A DNA stretch of 64,000 bases. Origin: JADCCX01 sp031378805 (lineage in GTDB: Bacteria; Pseudomonadota; Alphaproteobacteria; Rhizobiales; Beijerinckiaceae). The translations under genes were made by a program, and so were the position numbers. Below, piece by piece: positions 49,604-57,867 of the stretch; the stretch's first letter is position 1, and every line of letters begins with the position of its first letter. Location: positions 1-64,000 of the forward strand of contig JANNEO010000103.1 of NCBI GenBank assembly GCA_031378805.1, given 5' to 3'. The notes beneath the pieces were generated by a model. The model saw nothing but the letters and a program-made list of their open reading frames with translations, did not search any database and was not told the origin of the DNA.

Positions 49604-49867
49604 ATGAAATCGCAAAACTGGACAACGCAGAGCTGGTTCCAGAAGGAAACACCGTCTCGGCAGTGGCCCATTGCCCGCCTGCCCGGCACCACACTGCCAC
49701 CTGCTGACAAGCCAAGCCTTGCCGCACGGTTGCGCCCCCATGAGCTGATCGCCATGCTGACGCATCATTACACACGGGTTCGCGCACGCTCGCTCCCACG
49801 CGTCACCACGACGCTCTCTGTTGCCAATCCTTCAGGCAAGCAGGCCGTCGTGATCAGCTTTAGTTAA
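49604..49867 (+). CDS. Orphan 87-residue protein
   Basis: An ORF of 88 codons begins at ATG 49604 with GAGGAG at 49592-49597, 34 bases after the carboxypeptidase stop and before a strong terminator. The product is basic, starts MKSQNWTTQSWFQKETPS, contains 'LRPHELIAMLTHHYTRVRAR' and has no signal peptide or membrane helix. I do not recognise a family. The good ribosome-binding site and position inside the transcription unit support it being expressed; codon composition looks like its neighbours. Confidence 0.5.
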   Translation: MKSQNWTTQSWFQKETPSRQWPIARLPGTTLPPADKPSLAARLRPHELIAMLTHHYTRVRARSLPRVTTTLSVANPSGKQAVVISFS

Positions 49868-49889
49868 GTCCCAACCGTTCACTGAAATA

Positions 49890-49924
49890 GAAACGCCAGC
49901 CGAAGAGACCCCGGCTGGCGTTTC
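49890..49924. terminator. Bidirectional rho-independent terminator
   Basis: AAACGCCAGCC pairs perfectly with GGCTGGCGTTT (11 bp, 11-base loop). It lies between the orphan gene and the converging BMP-family gene and can serve both strands. Confidence 0.8.
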
Positions 49925-49942
49925 TGTGTGTAGCCGCCGCCC

Positions 49943-51013
49943 CTACTGCGGCACTTTGTCCTCGATGCCCTGGACATAGAACATCATGCCGAAGACCTGC
50001 TCGTCCGACAGCCGGTCGCCACCCTTGCATTCGATGGTCTTGCCGGTCTGGTCGATGACCGGGCACTTGAACGGATCGAGCGTGCCAGCCTTGATGGCGG
50101 CTTCCGTCGTCTCGGCCAGCTTCTTCACATCATCGGGAACATTCCTGTACGGACCCATCACGACCTTGCCCTTGGCAAGACCATCGAACGTATCCTTCGA
50201 TTCCCACTTGCCTTCGAGCACGGCACGGGTGCGCTCGATATAGTAGGGGTTCCAGTCATCGATGATCGAGGTCATGACGTGGTTGGGCGCGAAACGGCTC
50301 ATGTCGGACGCCTGGCCGAAGGAGAGCACGTTGCGGGCTGACGCGGCCTGCACGGGGGCAGGACTGTCCGTATGCTGCGTGACGATGTCGACGCCCTGAT
50401 CCATCAACACCTTGGCAGCATCGGCCTCTTTCGGCGGATCAAACCACGAATTGACCCAGACGATCTTGATCTTGATGTTCGGGTTGACCGATTTCGCACC
50501 GAGATAGAAGGCGTTGATACCCGCGATGACCTCGGGGATCGGGAAAGCGCCGACATAACCGATGGTGTTGGATTTCGTCATCTTGCCCGCCATCTGGCCG
50601 ATGATGTAGCGGCCTTCGTGGAATTTGGCGGAATAGGTCGCAACATTGGGCGCACGCTTCACGCCGGTCGCATGTTCGAACTTCACGTCGGGGAAACGAC
50701 GCGCCACCCGTAGGGTCGGCTCCATGTAGCCGAAAGACGTGGTGAAGATGAGCTTGTGGCCGGTGCGGGCCAACTGCTCGATGGCACGATCGCTGTCATT
50801 CTCCGGAACAGTTTCGACAAATGTGGTCTCGACGCGACCGGGGAACGCCTTCTCGATGGCCTGGCGACCCTGGTCATGCTGGTAGCTCCAGCCAAAATCG
50901 CCGACGGGGCCAACATAGATGAAGCCGATCTTCAGCTTCTCCTGTGCCATCGCCGCGCCGCCGACACCGACCGCCATGGCGACCCCGAAAGCCGCCGTCA
51001 TCAAAGCCTTCAT
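49943..51013 (-). CDS. BMP family ABC transporter substrate-binding protein
   Basis: This is a periplasmic receptor of the basic-membrane-protein (Med/BmpA) family, 356 residues. The signal peptide 'TAAFGVAMAVGVGGAAMAQ' is followed by 'KIGFIYVGPVGDFGWSYQHD', 'LIFTTSFGYMEPTLRVARRF' and 'NTIGYVGAFPIPEVIAGINA', the family core. Characterised relatives bind purine nucleosides or similar ligands. ATG 51013 has AGGAAA about ten bases upstream; an extension to 51058 would disrupt the signal peptide. It is the last gene of the ATPase-permease-permease-receptor operon, an unusual order since receptors often come first. Confidence 0.92.
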   Translation of the reverse strand: MKALMTAAFGVAMAVGVGGAAMAQEKLKIGFIYVGPVGDFGWSYQHDQGRQAIEKAFPGRVETTFVETVPENDSDRAIEQLARTGHKLIFTTSFGYMEPTLRVARRFPDVKFEHATGVKRAPNVATYSAKFHEGRYIIGQMAGKMTKSNTIGYVGAFPIPEVIAGINAFYLGAKSVNPNIKIKIVWVNSWFDPPKEADAAKVLMDQGVDIVTQHTDSPAPVQAASARNVLSFGQASDMSRFAPNHVMTSIIDDWNPYYIERTRAVLEGKWESKDTFDGLAKGKVVMGPYRNVPDDVKKLAETTEAAIKAGTLDPFKCPVIDQTGKTIECKGGDRLSDEQVFGMMFYVQGIEDKVPQ

Positions 51014-51083
51014 GTTAGAATTTCCTTTCCAGATATTCGCTGGGAAGAGTGTTTCCACAGCCCGATTGTCACATCAAAGCACG

Positions 51084-52001
51084 TCAGCGATCAGGAATGA
51101 AGGGCTGGCCGAGCGATCCCACAGCGCTTTGTCGCCTCCGGTCGCGCAACGCCAGCGCAACCAGGGCCAGGATCGTCGCCAGATAGGGAATCGCGGACAG
51201 CAACTGCGATGGCAATCCGATACCTCCGGCCTGCGCATGGAGTTGCAGGACATTCATGGCACCGAAGAGATAGGCCCCCAGCAGCAGCCGCCACACCCTG
51301 CCGCCAGCGAAGACCACGATGGCCAGCGCGATCCAACCGCGCCCCGCTGTCATGCCAGGCGACCAGAACGGCGTGTAGACCAGCGAGAGATAGGCCCCGC
51401 CCAAACCTGCGCACGCCCCACCGAACAGCACCGCCAGCACCCGCAAGCGTCGGACATCATGTCCAAGCGCATGGGCCGAGGCATGGTTTTCGCCGATGCC
51501 GGTCAGCACCAGCCCTCCGCGCGTCGCACGCAGCCACCAGGCAATGCCGACAGCCAGCGCCAGTGAAGCGTAGACAAAGGGATCCTGCCCGAAGAGCAGC
51601 TTGCCCAGCACCGGCAATTCCGTGAGGCCGGGGATCCACAGCGAAGGAATGGTTTCTCGCTTCATGCCGATGAAGCCTGCGCCGATCAGATTGGCGAGGC
51701 CGGTGCCGAAAATGGTGAGCGCCAGCCCGGCAGCCACCTGATTGGCCGCCAAGCCCACGGCAAACAGCGCGAACAGCGCCGCTAGCACCATACCTGCGGA
51801 GAGGCCCGCCAAGATCGCAAGGATCGATGATCCTGTGAGGATTGCCACCGCGAAGGCCGCTGCCGCACCCACGATCATCATACCTTCGACGCCAAGGTTG
51901 AGCACACCCGCCCGCTCGGTCACGTGTTCGCCAAGCGCGGCCAGTAAAAGCGGTGTGGCGGCCGTGATGATGGTGAGCGTGACCAGGAGCCAGAAGGCCA
52001 T
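51084..52001 (-). CDS. ABC transporter permease, nucleoside-type (second permease)
   Basis: The 305-residue membrane protein has 8-9 helices and the branched-chain/BMP permease pattern: 'ALGEHVTERAGVLNLGVEGM', 'AVGLAANQVAAGLALTIFGT', 'GENHASAHALGHDVRRLRVL' (coupling-helix region) and 'GRGWIALAIVVFAGGRVWRL'. The ATG overlaps the stop of the first permease by one base (TGATG). With the preceding gene it should form the heterodimeric channel for the BMP receptor. Confidence 0.92.
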   Translation of the reverse strand: MAFWLLVTLTIITAATPLLLAALGEHVTERAGVLNLGVEGMMIVGAAAAFAVAILTGSSILAILAGLSAGMVLAALFALFAVGLAANQVAAGLALTIFGTGLANLIGAGFIGMKRETIPSLWIPGLTELPVLGKLLFGQDPFVYASLALAVGIAWWLRATRGGLVLTGIGENHASAHALGHDVRRLRVLAVLFGGACAGLGGAYLSLVYTPFWSPGMTAGRGWIALAIVVFAGGRVWRLLLGAYLFGAMNVLQLHAQAGGIGLPSQLLSAIPYLATILALVALALRDRRRQSAVGSLGQPFIPDR

Positions 52002-53062
52002 CAGCCCCTCCCCAGCACGACGCGGTGGCGCGTCAGCGCCTCACCGCCCAGCAGGCAGAACAGCAGCACGCCCTGAAACACACGCGCCAGGTCCAGCGGC
52101 AGCTTCAGCGCAATCTGCGCGTTTTCCGCGCCGATCAGGATCATCGCCATCACCAGCGAGGCCAGCACGATGCCCGGAGCCGACAGTCGACCCAGGAATG
52201 CCACAATGATCGCGGTGAAGCCGTATCCCGGCGAAATCGAAGGTTGCAGCTGTCCGATCTGACCCGCGACCTCCGCAACGCCGGCCAACCCCGCAAGGCC
52301 GCCTGACATCAGGAACACCACCAGCGTGATCCGCCGCTCGTTAAACCCGCCGAACCGTGCCGACCGGGGCGCCTCGCCCAGTGCGCGAATACCGAAACCC
52401 AGCAGGGTGCGGTTGAGCACAATCCAGGCTGCGAGAGCAGCCACCAGCGCAAACACCAGTCCCCAATGCACCCGACCGCCAGCCAGCAGCGGCGGCAAGG
52501 TCGCTGCGGGATCGAACATCACGCTTTGAGGGAAATTGAACGCCTTCGGATCGCGCCAGGGACCACGCACCATGTAATCCAGCAGGAGCTGCGCCATATA
52601 GACCAGCATAAGGCTTGTCAGGATTTCGCTCACACCCAGGCGATTGCGCAGCGATGCCGGGATCGCCGCCCACAGCATTCCGCCTGCGATTCCCGCCATA
52701 AGCATCAGCGGCAGAACCCACCACGCTCCGGAGCCATGGGTGAGAACGGCAACCCCACCGCCGCACAGGCCACCGATCACGAACTGCCCTTCCGCGCCGA
52801 TATTCCAGCGATCCGCGCGGTAACAGAACGCCAGCCCGATGCCGATCAGCATCAGCGGCGTGGCCTTGAGCAGGATTTCCTGCACCGCCCATCCCTGCGA
52901 CAGCGGCTCGGTGACGTAGACTTGGAAGGCACGGACCGGCGAGCGGCCCATCAGCCACACGATCACGCCGCCGATGATCAAGGCGACGCCAAAAGCAACA
53001 ACCGGCGTCAGCCATTCCCTGAGGCGCGAGACGTCGTCTCGGGGCAGCAGATCAAGCCGCAT
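52001..53062 (-). CDS. ABC transporter permease, nucleoside-type (first permease)
   Basis: The 353-residue membrane protein has signature segments 'LIGIGLAFCYRADRWNIGAE', 'GQFVIGGLCGGGVAVLTHG', 'LGVSEILTSLMLVYMAQLLL' and 'GYGFTAIIVAFLGRLSAPGI', typical of YufP/NupP-like permeases. ATG 53062 lies inside the last codons of the ATPase gene (11-base overlap); a GTG at 53074 is an alternative. It lies second in the leftward operon. Confidence 0.92.
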   Translation of the reverse strand: MRLDLLPRDDVSRLREWLTPVVAFGVALIIGGVIVWLMGRSPVRAFQVYVTEPLSQGWAVQEILLKATPLMLIGIGLAFCYRADRWNIGAEGQFVIGGLCGGGVAVLTHGSGAWWVLPLMLMAGIAGGMLWAAIPASLRNRLGVSEILTSLMLVYMAQLLLDYMVRGPWRDPKAFNFPQSVMFDPAATLPPLLAGGRVHWGLVFALVAALAAWIVLNRTLLGFGIRALGEAPRSARFGGFNERRITLVVFLMSGGLAGLAGVAEVAGQIGQLQPSISPGYGFTAIIVAFLGRLSAPGIVLASLVMAMILIGAENAQIALKLPLDLARVFQGVLLFCLLGGEALTRHRVVLGRG

Positions 53063-54608
53063 CGCGCTGCCCACCGTGGGTTTCCACGACGCCCTCTGTC
53101 ATCAGCAGGCCAACATCCTCCCGCGTGACGGCGGCGGTCGGGCGCGCCTCAGTCAACCGCCCTGCCCGCATCACGGCAATACGATCCGCAATGGCGAAAA
53201 CTTCATCCAGATCCTGGCTGATCACCACCACGGCCGCGCCCGCCTCTGCCAGTTGCATGAGTGCCAGTCGAATGTTCTGTGTCGCGGCAGCATCAACCCC
53301 CCAGGTCGGCTGATTGACGACCAGCAGCTTGGGCTGGCGCAGGATTTCACGCCCGATCACATATTTCTGGAGATTGCCACCTGACAGCCGCCGCGCTTCG
53401 GGGTCAGCACCACTGCCCCGCACATCGAAAGCGCTGACGACAGCTGAAAGCCGCTCGCGCAGGCCTTTCCTATCGAGCCAGCCCAAACGCGATGCGCTGT
53501 CTACTCGCGGCAGGCTGAGGACAAGGTTGTCCGAGAGAGTTGCGCGCGGCAATGTCGCCTGACCCAACCGCTCCTCCGGCACGAAGGCGGCACCAGCATC
53601 CCGCCGCGCCGTGATCGAAGCCTGCGTGATGTTGCGGCCCAACAAGCGGATCGTGCCCGTGCTGACCCTGTTCGCTTCACCTGAAAGGGCAGCGAACAAT
53701 TCCGTCTGGCCACCACCGGCGACGCCCGCGATGGCGATGATTTCACCTGCTGCAACCTTCAGCGAAACGTCCCGCAAGGCCACACCATGAACATCCGGCG
53801 ATGGAGCGCCAAGACTGCTGATCTCCAGCACGGTCACAGTCTCTTTGCCTTGCGCACGCGTTTCACGGCGAACCTCGGTCACATCTGACCCTACCATCAG
53901 GGCCGCGAGGGACCGACTGGTTTCCCGGCGCGGATCGGCATGGGCGACAAGCTTGCCGCCCCTCAAGATCGTCGCAGCGGAGCACAGGCGGCGCACCTCA
54001 TCGAGCTTGTGGCTGATGAACAGCACGCTGGCGCCATCAGCGGCCAGTTGCTCCAGTGTTGTGAACAGTCCTTCTGCTTCCTGCGGGGTGAGCACGGATG
54101 TCGGCTCGTCCAGGACAAGCAATTTCGGCTGTTGCAGCAAGGCACGGATGATCTCGATCCGTTGCCGCTCGCCCGCCGAAAGGCTCCATACCGACGCGGC
54201 CGGGTCCAGCGCCAGGCCATACCGACGGGCCAGCACGGCGGCATCCCGCGACAGGGCGGCGTCCGCCTTGCGCCCTGGCAACCCCAGCGCCAGGTTTTCC
54301 AGCACGCTCAGGTTCTCGAACAGCGAGAAATGCTGGAATACCATGGCAATTCCCAGCGCCCGCGCCGCTTCCGGATGGGGAATGCGCACAGGCTTGCCCT
54401 GCCAGAGGATGGAACCCGCATCGGGTTGCAGGAGACCAAAGAGAATCTTGACCAGCGTGGATTTGCCCGCGCCGTTTTCCCCCAGCAAGGCATGGATCTC
54501 ACCCGCATTGACGGTGAGCGCAACGCCATCATTGGCGGTGAATGCGCCAAAGCGCTTGACGATACCGTCGAGCTGGACAAGCGGTTGAGGGGCACGTGCA
54601 AGGATCAC
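53052..54608 (-). CDS. ABC transporter ATP-binding protein, dual-domain, nucleoside/sugar type
   Basis: The 518-residue ATPase has two nucleotide-binding domains. The first has Walker A 'LLGENGAGKSTLVKILFG', signature 'LSAGERQRIEIIRALL' and Walker B 'LLVLDEPTSVLTPQE'. The second has a degenerate P-loop ('IAGVAGGGQTELFAAL'), signature 'LSGGNLQKYVIGREIL' and 'LLVVNQPTWGVD' (Asn/Gln in place of Asp/Glu), so only one site is likely to hydrolyse ATP, as in RbsA/BMP-type systems. Start is GTG 54608 with GGGGAA upstream. It is the first gene of the operon, divergent from rpmG. Confidence 0.93.
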   Translation of the reverse strand: MILARAPQPLVQLDGIVKRFGAFTANDGVALTVNAGEIHALLGENGAGKSTLVKILFGLLQPDAGSILWQGKPVRIPHPEAARALGIAMVFQHFSLFENLSVLENLALGLPGRKADAALSRDAAVLARRYGLALDPAASVWSLSAGERQRIEIIRALLQQPKLLVLDEPTSVLTPQEAEGLFTTLEQLAADGASVLFISHKLDEVRRLCSAATILRGGKLVAHADPRRETSRSLAALMVGSDVTEVRRETRAQGKETVTVLEISSLGAPSPDVHGVALRDVSLKVAAGEIIAIAGVAGGGQTELFAALSGEANRVSTGTIRLLGRNITQASITARRDAGAAFVPEERLGQATLPRATLSDNLVLSLPRVDSASRLGWLDRKGLRERLSAVVSAFDVRGSGADPEARRLSGGNLQKYVIGREILRQPKLLVVNQPTWGVDAAATQNIRLALMQLAEAGAAVVVISQDLDEVFAIADRIAVMRAGRLTEARPTAAVTREDVGLLMTEGVVETHGGQRDAA

Positions 54609-54704
54609 TTCCCCACAATTCCCGATGTATCATGGTTTGACCAGTGGCTGCGGTTTTGAACCCACAGAAAGACCAGTCGCCGCCATATCCAACCCATGCG
54701 GGCC

Positions 54705-54733
54705 TTGACATTCAGATGATATGCGATAGCACG
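54705..54733 (+). promoter_or_regulatory. Candidate rpmG promoter
   Basis: A consensus TTGACA (54705-54710) lies 124 bases upstream of rpmG, but the hexamer 17 bases further (AGCACG) is a poor -10. It is in the 226-base divergent gap between the ABC ATPase and rpmG; nothing else was recognised there. Confidence 0.3.
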
Positions 54734-54834
54734 CCCACTCTCGTTGCGGTGTGACCCGCGATGGCTTGCATTGATGGACTTTCGCGCCTGTTGGTTATGC
54801 CTTCCGCCGCCGAACCGATCTTAGGAGAATTCAA

Positions 54835-55002
54835 ATGGCGAAGGCCAACACCATCAAGATTCGGCTGAACTCATCTGCCGATACCGGCCACTTCTACGTG
54901 ACCAAGAAAAATGCCCGCACCAAGACCGAGAAGCTGGTGATGAAGAAGTACGATCCCGTTGCCCGCAAGCACGTGGAATACAAGGAAGGCAAGATCAAGT
55001 AA
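54835..55002 (+). CDS. rpmG: 50S ribosomal protein L33
   Basis: This is the 55-residue ribosomal protein of the large subunit near the E site. The sequence MAKANTIKIRLNSSADTGHF, then 'YVTKKNARTKTEKLVMKKYD' and 'PVARKHVEYKEGKIK', is a textbook alphaproteobacterial L33. It lacks the CxxC zinc-ribbon cysteines, so it is the zinc-independent (C-minus) form. The start has AGGAG at 54823-54827. A terminator follows 25 bases after the stop, so it is monocistronic, convergent with tpiA. Confidence 0.97.
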   Translation: MAKANTIKIRLNSSADTGHFYVTKKNARTKTEKLVMKKYDPVARKHVEYKEGKIK

Positions 55003-55027
55003 TTGATCTAACCCTCTGATTGGATTG

Positions 55028-55056
55028 AAAAAGCGCCGGTTTATGGGCGCTTTTTT
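55028..55056. terminator. Bidirectional rho-independent terminator between rpmG and tpiA
   Basis: An AAAAAGCGCC / GGCGCTTTTTT hairpin (GCGCC paired with GGCGC, A tract on one side and T tract on the other, 8-base loop) lies between the convergent rpmG and tpiA genes. Confidence 0.85.
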
Positions 55057-55063
55057 CTTGTCT

Positions 55064-55828
55064 CTACGCCACAATCTCCGGGCAGGCTGCCGCAATCGCC
55101 AGGTAGTCACTGGCCTTCAGGCTCGCGCCCCCTACCAGCGCACCATTGACGTTGGCGACCGCCATCAGTTCCGCTGCATTCGATGGCTTCACCGAGCCGC
55201 CATAGAGGATTCGTACGGTTTCGCCCGCATCGGAAAACCGCGCGATCAAGCCGTTGCGGATCGCGGAATGCACGTCGGACACCTCCTGCACGGTTGGCGT
55301 CCGGCCCGTGCCGATCGCCCACACTGGCTCATAGGCCACAACAAGCTGCTCAGGCGGCGTGTTCTCAGGAATTGATTCGGCAAGCTGCCCGGAGACCACC
55401 GAAATGGTCAGTCCCGAATCGCGCTCGGCCTCGGTTTCACCCACGCAGATGATCGCGGTCAGGCCCGCCCGCACCACTGCCGCAGCCTTGGCCGCAACCA
55501 CCGCGTTGCTCTCGCCATGGTCGGCGCGGCGCTCGCTGTGACCCACAATGACAGCGCTGCCGCCTGCATCGGCAATCATTTCGGCAGAAACATCGCCGGT
55601 ATGTGCGCCCGATCCATTGGCATGGCAATCCTGCGCACCCAGATGGATCGCGGACGCTTCCGCAACCTTCGCAAAACCCAGCAACAGAGTGGCAGGCGGG
55701 CAAATCAGCAGGTCTGCCTTGGCAGCAACGGCAGGTGCGCCATCCATCATCGCCTTCAGTTCCGCGGCAGAAGCCTTGAGGCCGTTCATCTTCCAGTTTC
55801 CGGCGATCATCGGTCGGACAGCGCTCAT
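55064..55828 (-). CDS. tpiA: Triosephosphate isomerase
   Basis: This glycolytic TIM barrel interconverts dihydroxyacetone phosphate and glyceraldehyde-3-phosphate. The 254-residue product begins MSAVRPMIAGNWKMNGLKAS with the catalytic Lys of 'NWKMNG', then 'VIVGHSERRADHGESN' with the catalytic His, 'VVAYEPVWAIGTGRTPT' with the catalytic Glu, and the phosphate loop 'RILYGGSVKPSNA'. ATG 55828 is used (GGAAG upstream); the longer frame to 55972 reads through the intergenic region. It is divergent from ppiD with 110 bases between. Confidence 0.97.
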   Translation of the reverse strand: MSAVRPMIAGNWKMNGLKASAAELKAMMDGAPAVAAKADLLICPPATLLLGFAKVAEASAIHLGAQDCHANGSGAHTGDVSAEMIADAGGSAVIVGHSERRADHGESNAVVAAKAAAVVRAGLTAIICVGETEAERDSGLTISVVSGQLAESIPENTPPEQLVVAYEPVWAIGTGRTPTVQEVSDVHSAIRNGLIARFSDAGETVRILYGGSVKPSNAAELMAVANVNGALVGGASLKASDYLAIAAACPEIVA

Positions 55829-55938
55829 GAGCAGTTTCTTCCGTTGTTTTGCAGGTGAAACCCGCCTATCACGACGCCGTAAAACCGACAACGCGCGACG
55901 GCAATGGTCGATGCGGCAGATCATCAGGTGGACTTCAC

Positions 55939-57867
55939 ATGCTGTCAGGCATTCGTGGCGCGGCTGGAACATGGCTTGGGAAAGTGGTCCTGACCATCCT
56001 CTTCGGCTTCCTCATCATCAGTTTCGCAATCTGGGGCATCGGCGACATCTTCCGCAGCGGTGGCTCGACCGCCTTGGCCAGCGTGGGTCGCACCGAAATC
56101 AGCGCGGATGCTTTTCGGCGGACATACCAGCAGCGCATCCTGGACATTCAGCAGCGCAGCAGGGGCTTCACCACGGAGCAGGCCCGCGCCATCGGCCTTG
56201 ACCGGCAAGTCTTGAACCAGCTGATCAGCGAGACAGCGCTGAACGAGAACGCCCGCAAGCTCGGCCTGGCCATCAGCACGGAAGACGTGGCGCGCTCACT
56301 TGCCGCGAATGCCGCATTTCGGGGCGCGGATGGCCGCTTCAATCGCCTCGCTTTCGACGCGTATGTCCGCGATGTCGGCCTCACCGAAGGTGCATTCTTG
56401 CAACAGCAGCGCCAGGCAACCTTGCGACAACAGATTGGCGAGGCGGTATCCGGTGGGTTCTCTGCACCCAACGCCGTGCTTGAAATGCTCCACCGCTACC
56501 GCGCCGAAGAGCGGGTGATCCGCTATGTCGTCATTCCCGGCACCATCGCATCGTCCCTGCCTGCTCCGACGGAAGAGGCATTGAAGGCCCTGCACGAGCA
56601 GCGCAAGGCCGCCTTCCGCGCACCGGAATACCGCGCGTTCAACGCCATGGTCCTGAGCCCGTCGGAGTTCGCCGCCGACATTCAGGTCACTGACGCTGAA
56701 CTGCGCCAGGCCTATGACCGTGGCGTGGCCGCCAGCCGCTTCGGTACCCCGGAAAAACGTCAGATCCAGCAGATCGTTTTTCCCAATTTGGCCGAAGCAA
56801 CCTCTGCTGCGGAGCGCCTCAAGGGCGGACTGACCTGGGAAGCCCTGCTCGACGAGCGCAAGCTGAAACCAGTTGATGCCGATCTCGGCCTCAAGGCACG
56901 CGGCGAACTGCCGGACAGATCAATCGCGGAGGGTGCATTCGCCCTGGCGAAGGATGCCGTGAGCGCCCCGATCCAGGGGCCGTTCGGAACCGTGTTGCTG
57001 CGTGTCTCCGCCATCGAAGCGGGAACCTCGCCCCCCTTCGACACACTGAAGGATGCGCTTCGCACTGAAGTCGCCGCCGGAAAACTGACAGGGGATGGCG
57101 AACTGCGCCGCAAACTCGATGGCATCCACGACAGGATCGAAGATTTGCGCTCTGCCGGCAAGAGCCTGCAACAGGTGGCTGAAGACATGAAGCGACCCCT
57201 GACAATCATCGCGGCTGCAGATGCACAAGGGCGCAATCCTGCGGCCGAGCCGATCACCGGTATTCCCGACAGCGCCGATGTTCTCAAGGCCGTGTTTCAG
57301 TCCGAGCGCGGCGTCGACAACGAGGCCATCCGCACACGCGACAGCGGCTATGTCTGGTTCGAGATCCAGAGCATCGAGCGTGGGCGCGAACGCACCTTCG
57401 ATGAGGTACGCACCCAGGTTGAGGAGGCCTGGCGCAACGATGAAGCTGCGCGATTGACCAATCAGAGCGCCAACGAACTTCTCAAGCGCGTGGAAGGCGG
57501 CGAAAAGCTGGACGCCGTAGCAACAGAACTTGGCGTGATGGTCGAAACCGCCCAGGCCGTGACCCGCAACGGCAACGATGCCGTCGGGCCTTCTGCTGCG
57601 GCGACGGCGTTTTCCCTCACCCAGGGCAAGTTCTCCGTGGCAGCGACGGGCCGAGGAGCCGATCGCATGATCTTGACGGTTGATGCCATTGCGGTTCCGC
57701 CGTTCAATCCCGAGGACACAGCAACGAAGAGCATGAAAGCGCAGCTTGATACGACCATCTCCAACGAATGGCTCGGTCAGTATGCCGCCCGGATCCAGAA
57801 CGACCTGGGCGTTTCGATCAATGACCGGGCCCTGACCTTGGCCACGGGTGCCCCCAACCAGCGCTGA
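55939..57867 (+). CDS. ppiD: Membrane-anchored periplasmic folding factor PpiD (SurA/parvulin family)
   Basis: The 642-residue protein begins MLSGIRGAAGTWLGKVVLTI with one transmembrane helix ('VVLTILFGFLIISFAIWGIG', residues about 15-34). A SurA-N-like region follows ('RQVLNQLISETALNENARKL'), then a parvulin-like domain around residues 245-360 ('PEKRQIQQIVFPNLAEATSA', 'LGLKARGELPDRSIAEGAFA', 'VSAPIQGPFGTVLLRVSAIE'). PpiD is a chaperone for newly exported proteins at the Sec translocon; isomerase activity is weak or absent in known members. ATG 55939 has AGGTGG upstream. The stop overlaps trpE (TGATG), a conserved alphaproteobacterial link between the two genes. Confidence 0.92.
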   Translation: MLSGIRGAAGTWLGKVVLTILFGFLIISFAIWGIGDIFRSGGSTALASVGRTEISADAFRRTYQQRILDIQQRSRGFTTEQARAIGLDRQVLNQLISETALNENARKLGLAISTEDVARSLAANAAFRGADGRFNRLAFDAYVRDVGLTEGAFLQQQRQATLRQQIGEAVSGGFSAPNAVLEMLHRYRAEERVIRYVVIPGTIASSLPAPTEEALKALHEQRKAAFRAPEYRAFNAMVLSPSEFAADIQVTDAELRQAYDRGVAASRFGTPEKRQIQQIVFPNLAEATSAAERLKGGLTWEALLDERKLKPVDADLGLKARGELPDRSIAEGAFALAKDAVSAPIQGPFGTVLLRVSAIEAGTSPPFDTLKDALRTEVAAGKLTGDGELRRKLDGIHDRIEDLRSAGKSLQQVAEDMKRPLTIIAAADAQGRNPAAEPITGIPDSADVLKAVFQSERGVDNEAIRTRDSGYVWFEIQSIERGRERTFDEVRTQVEEAWRNDEAARLTNQSANELLKRVEGGEKLDAVATELGVMVETAQAVTRNGNDAVGPSAAATAFSLTQGKFSVAATGRGADRMILTVDAIAVPPFNPEDTATKSMKAQLDTTISNEWLGQYAARIQNDLGVSINDRALTLATGAPNQR

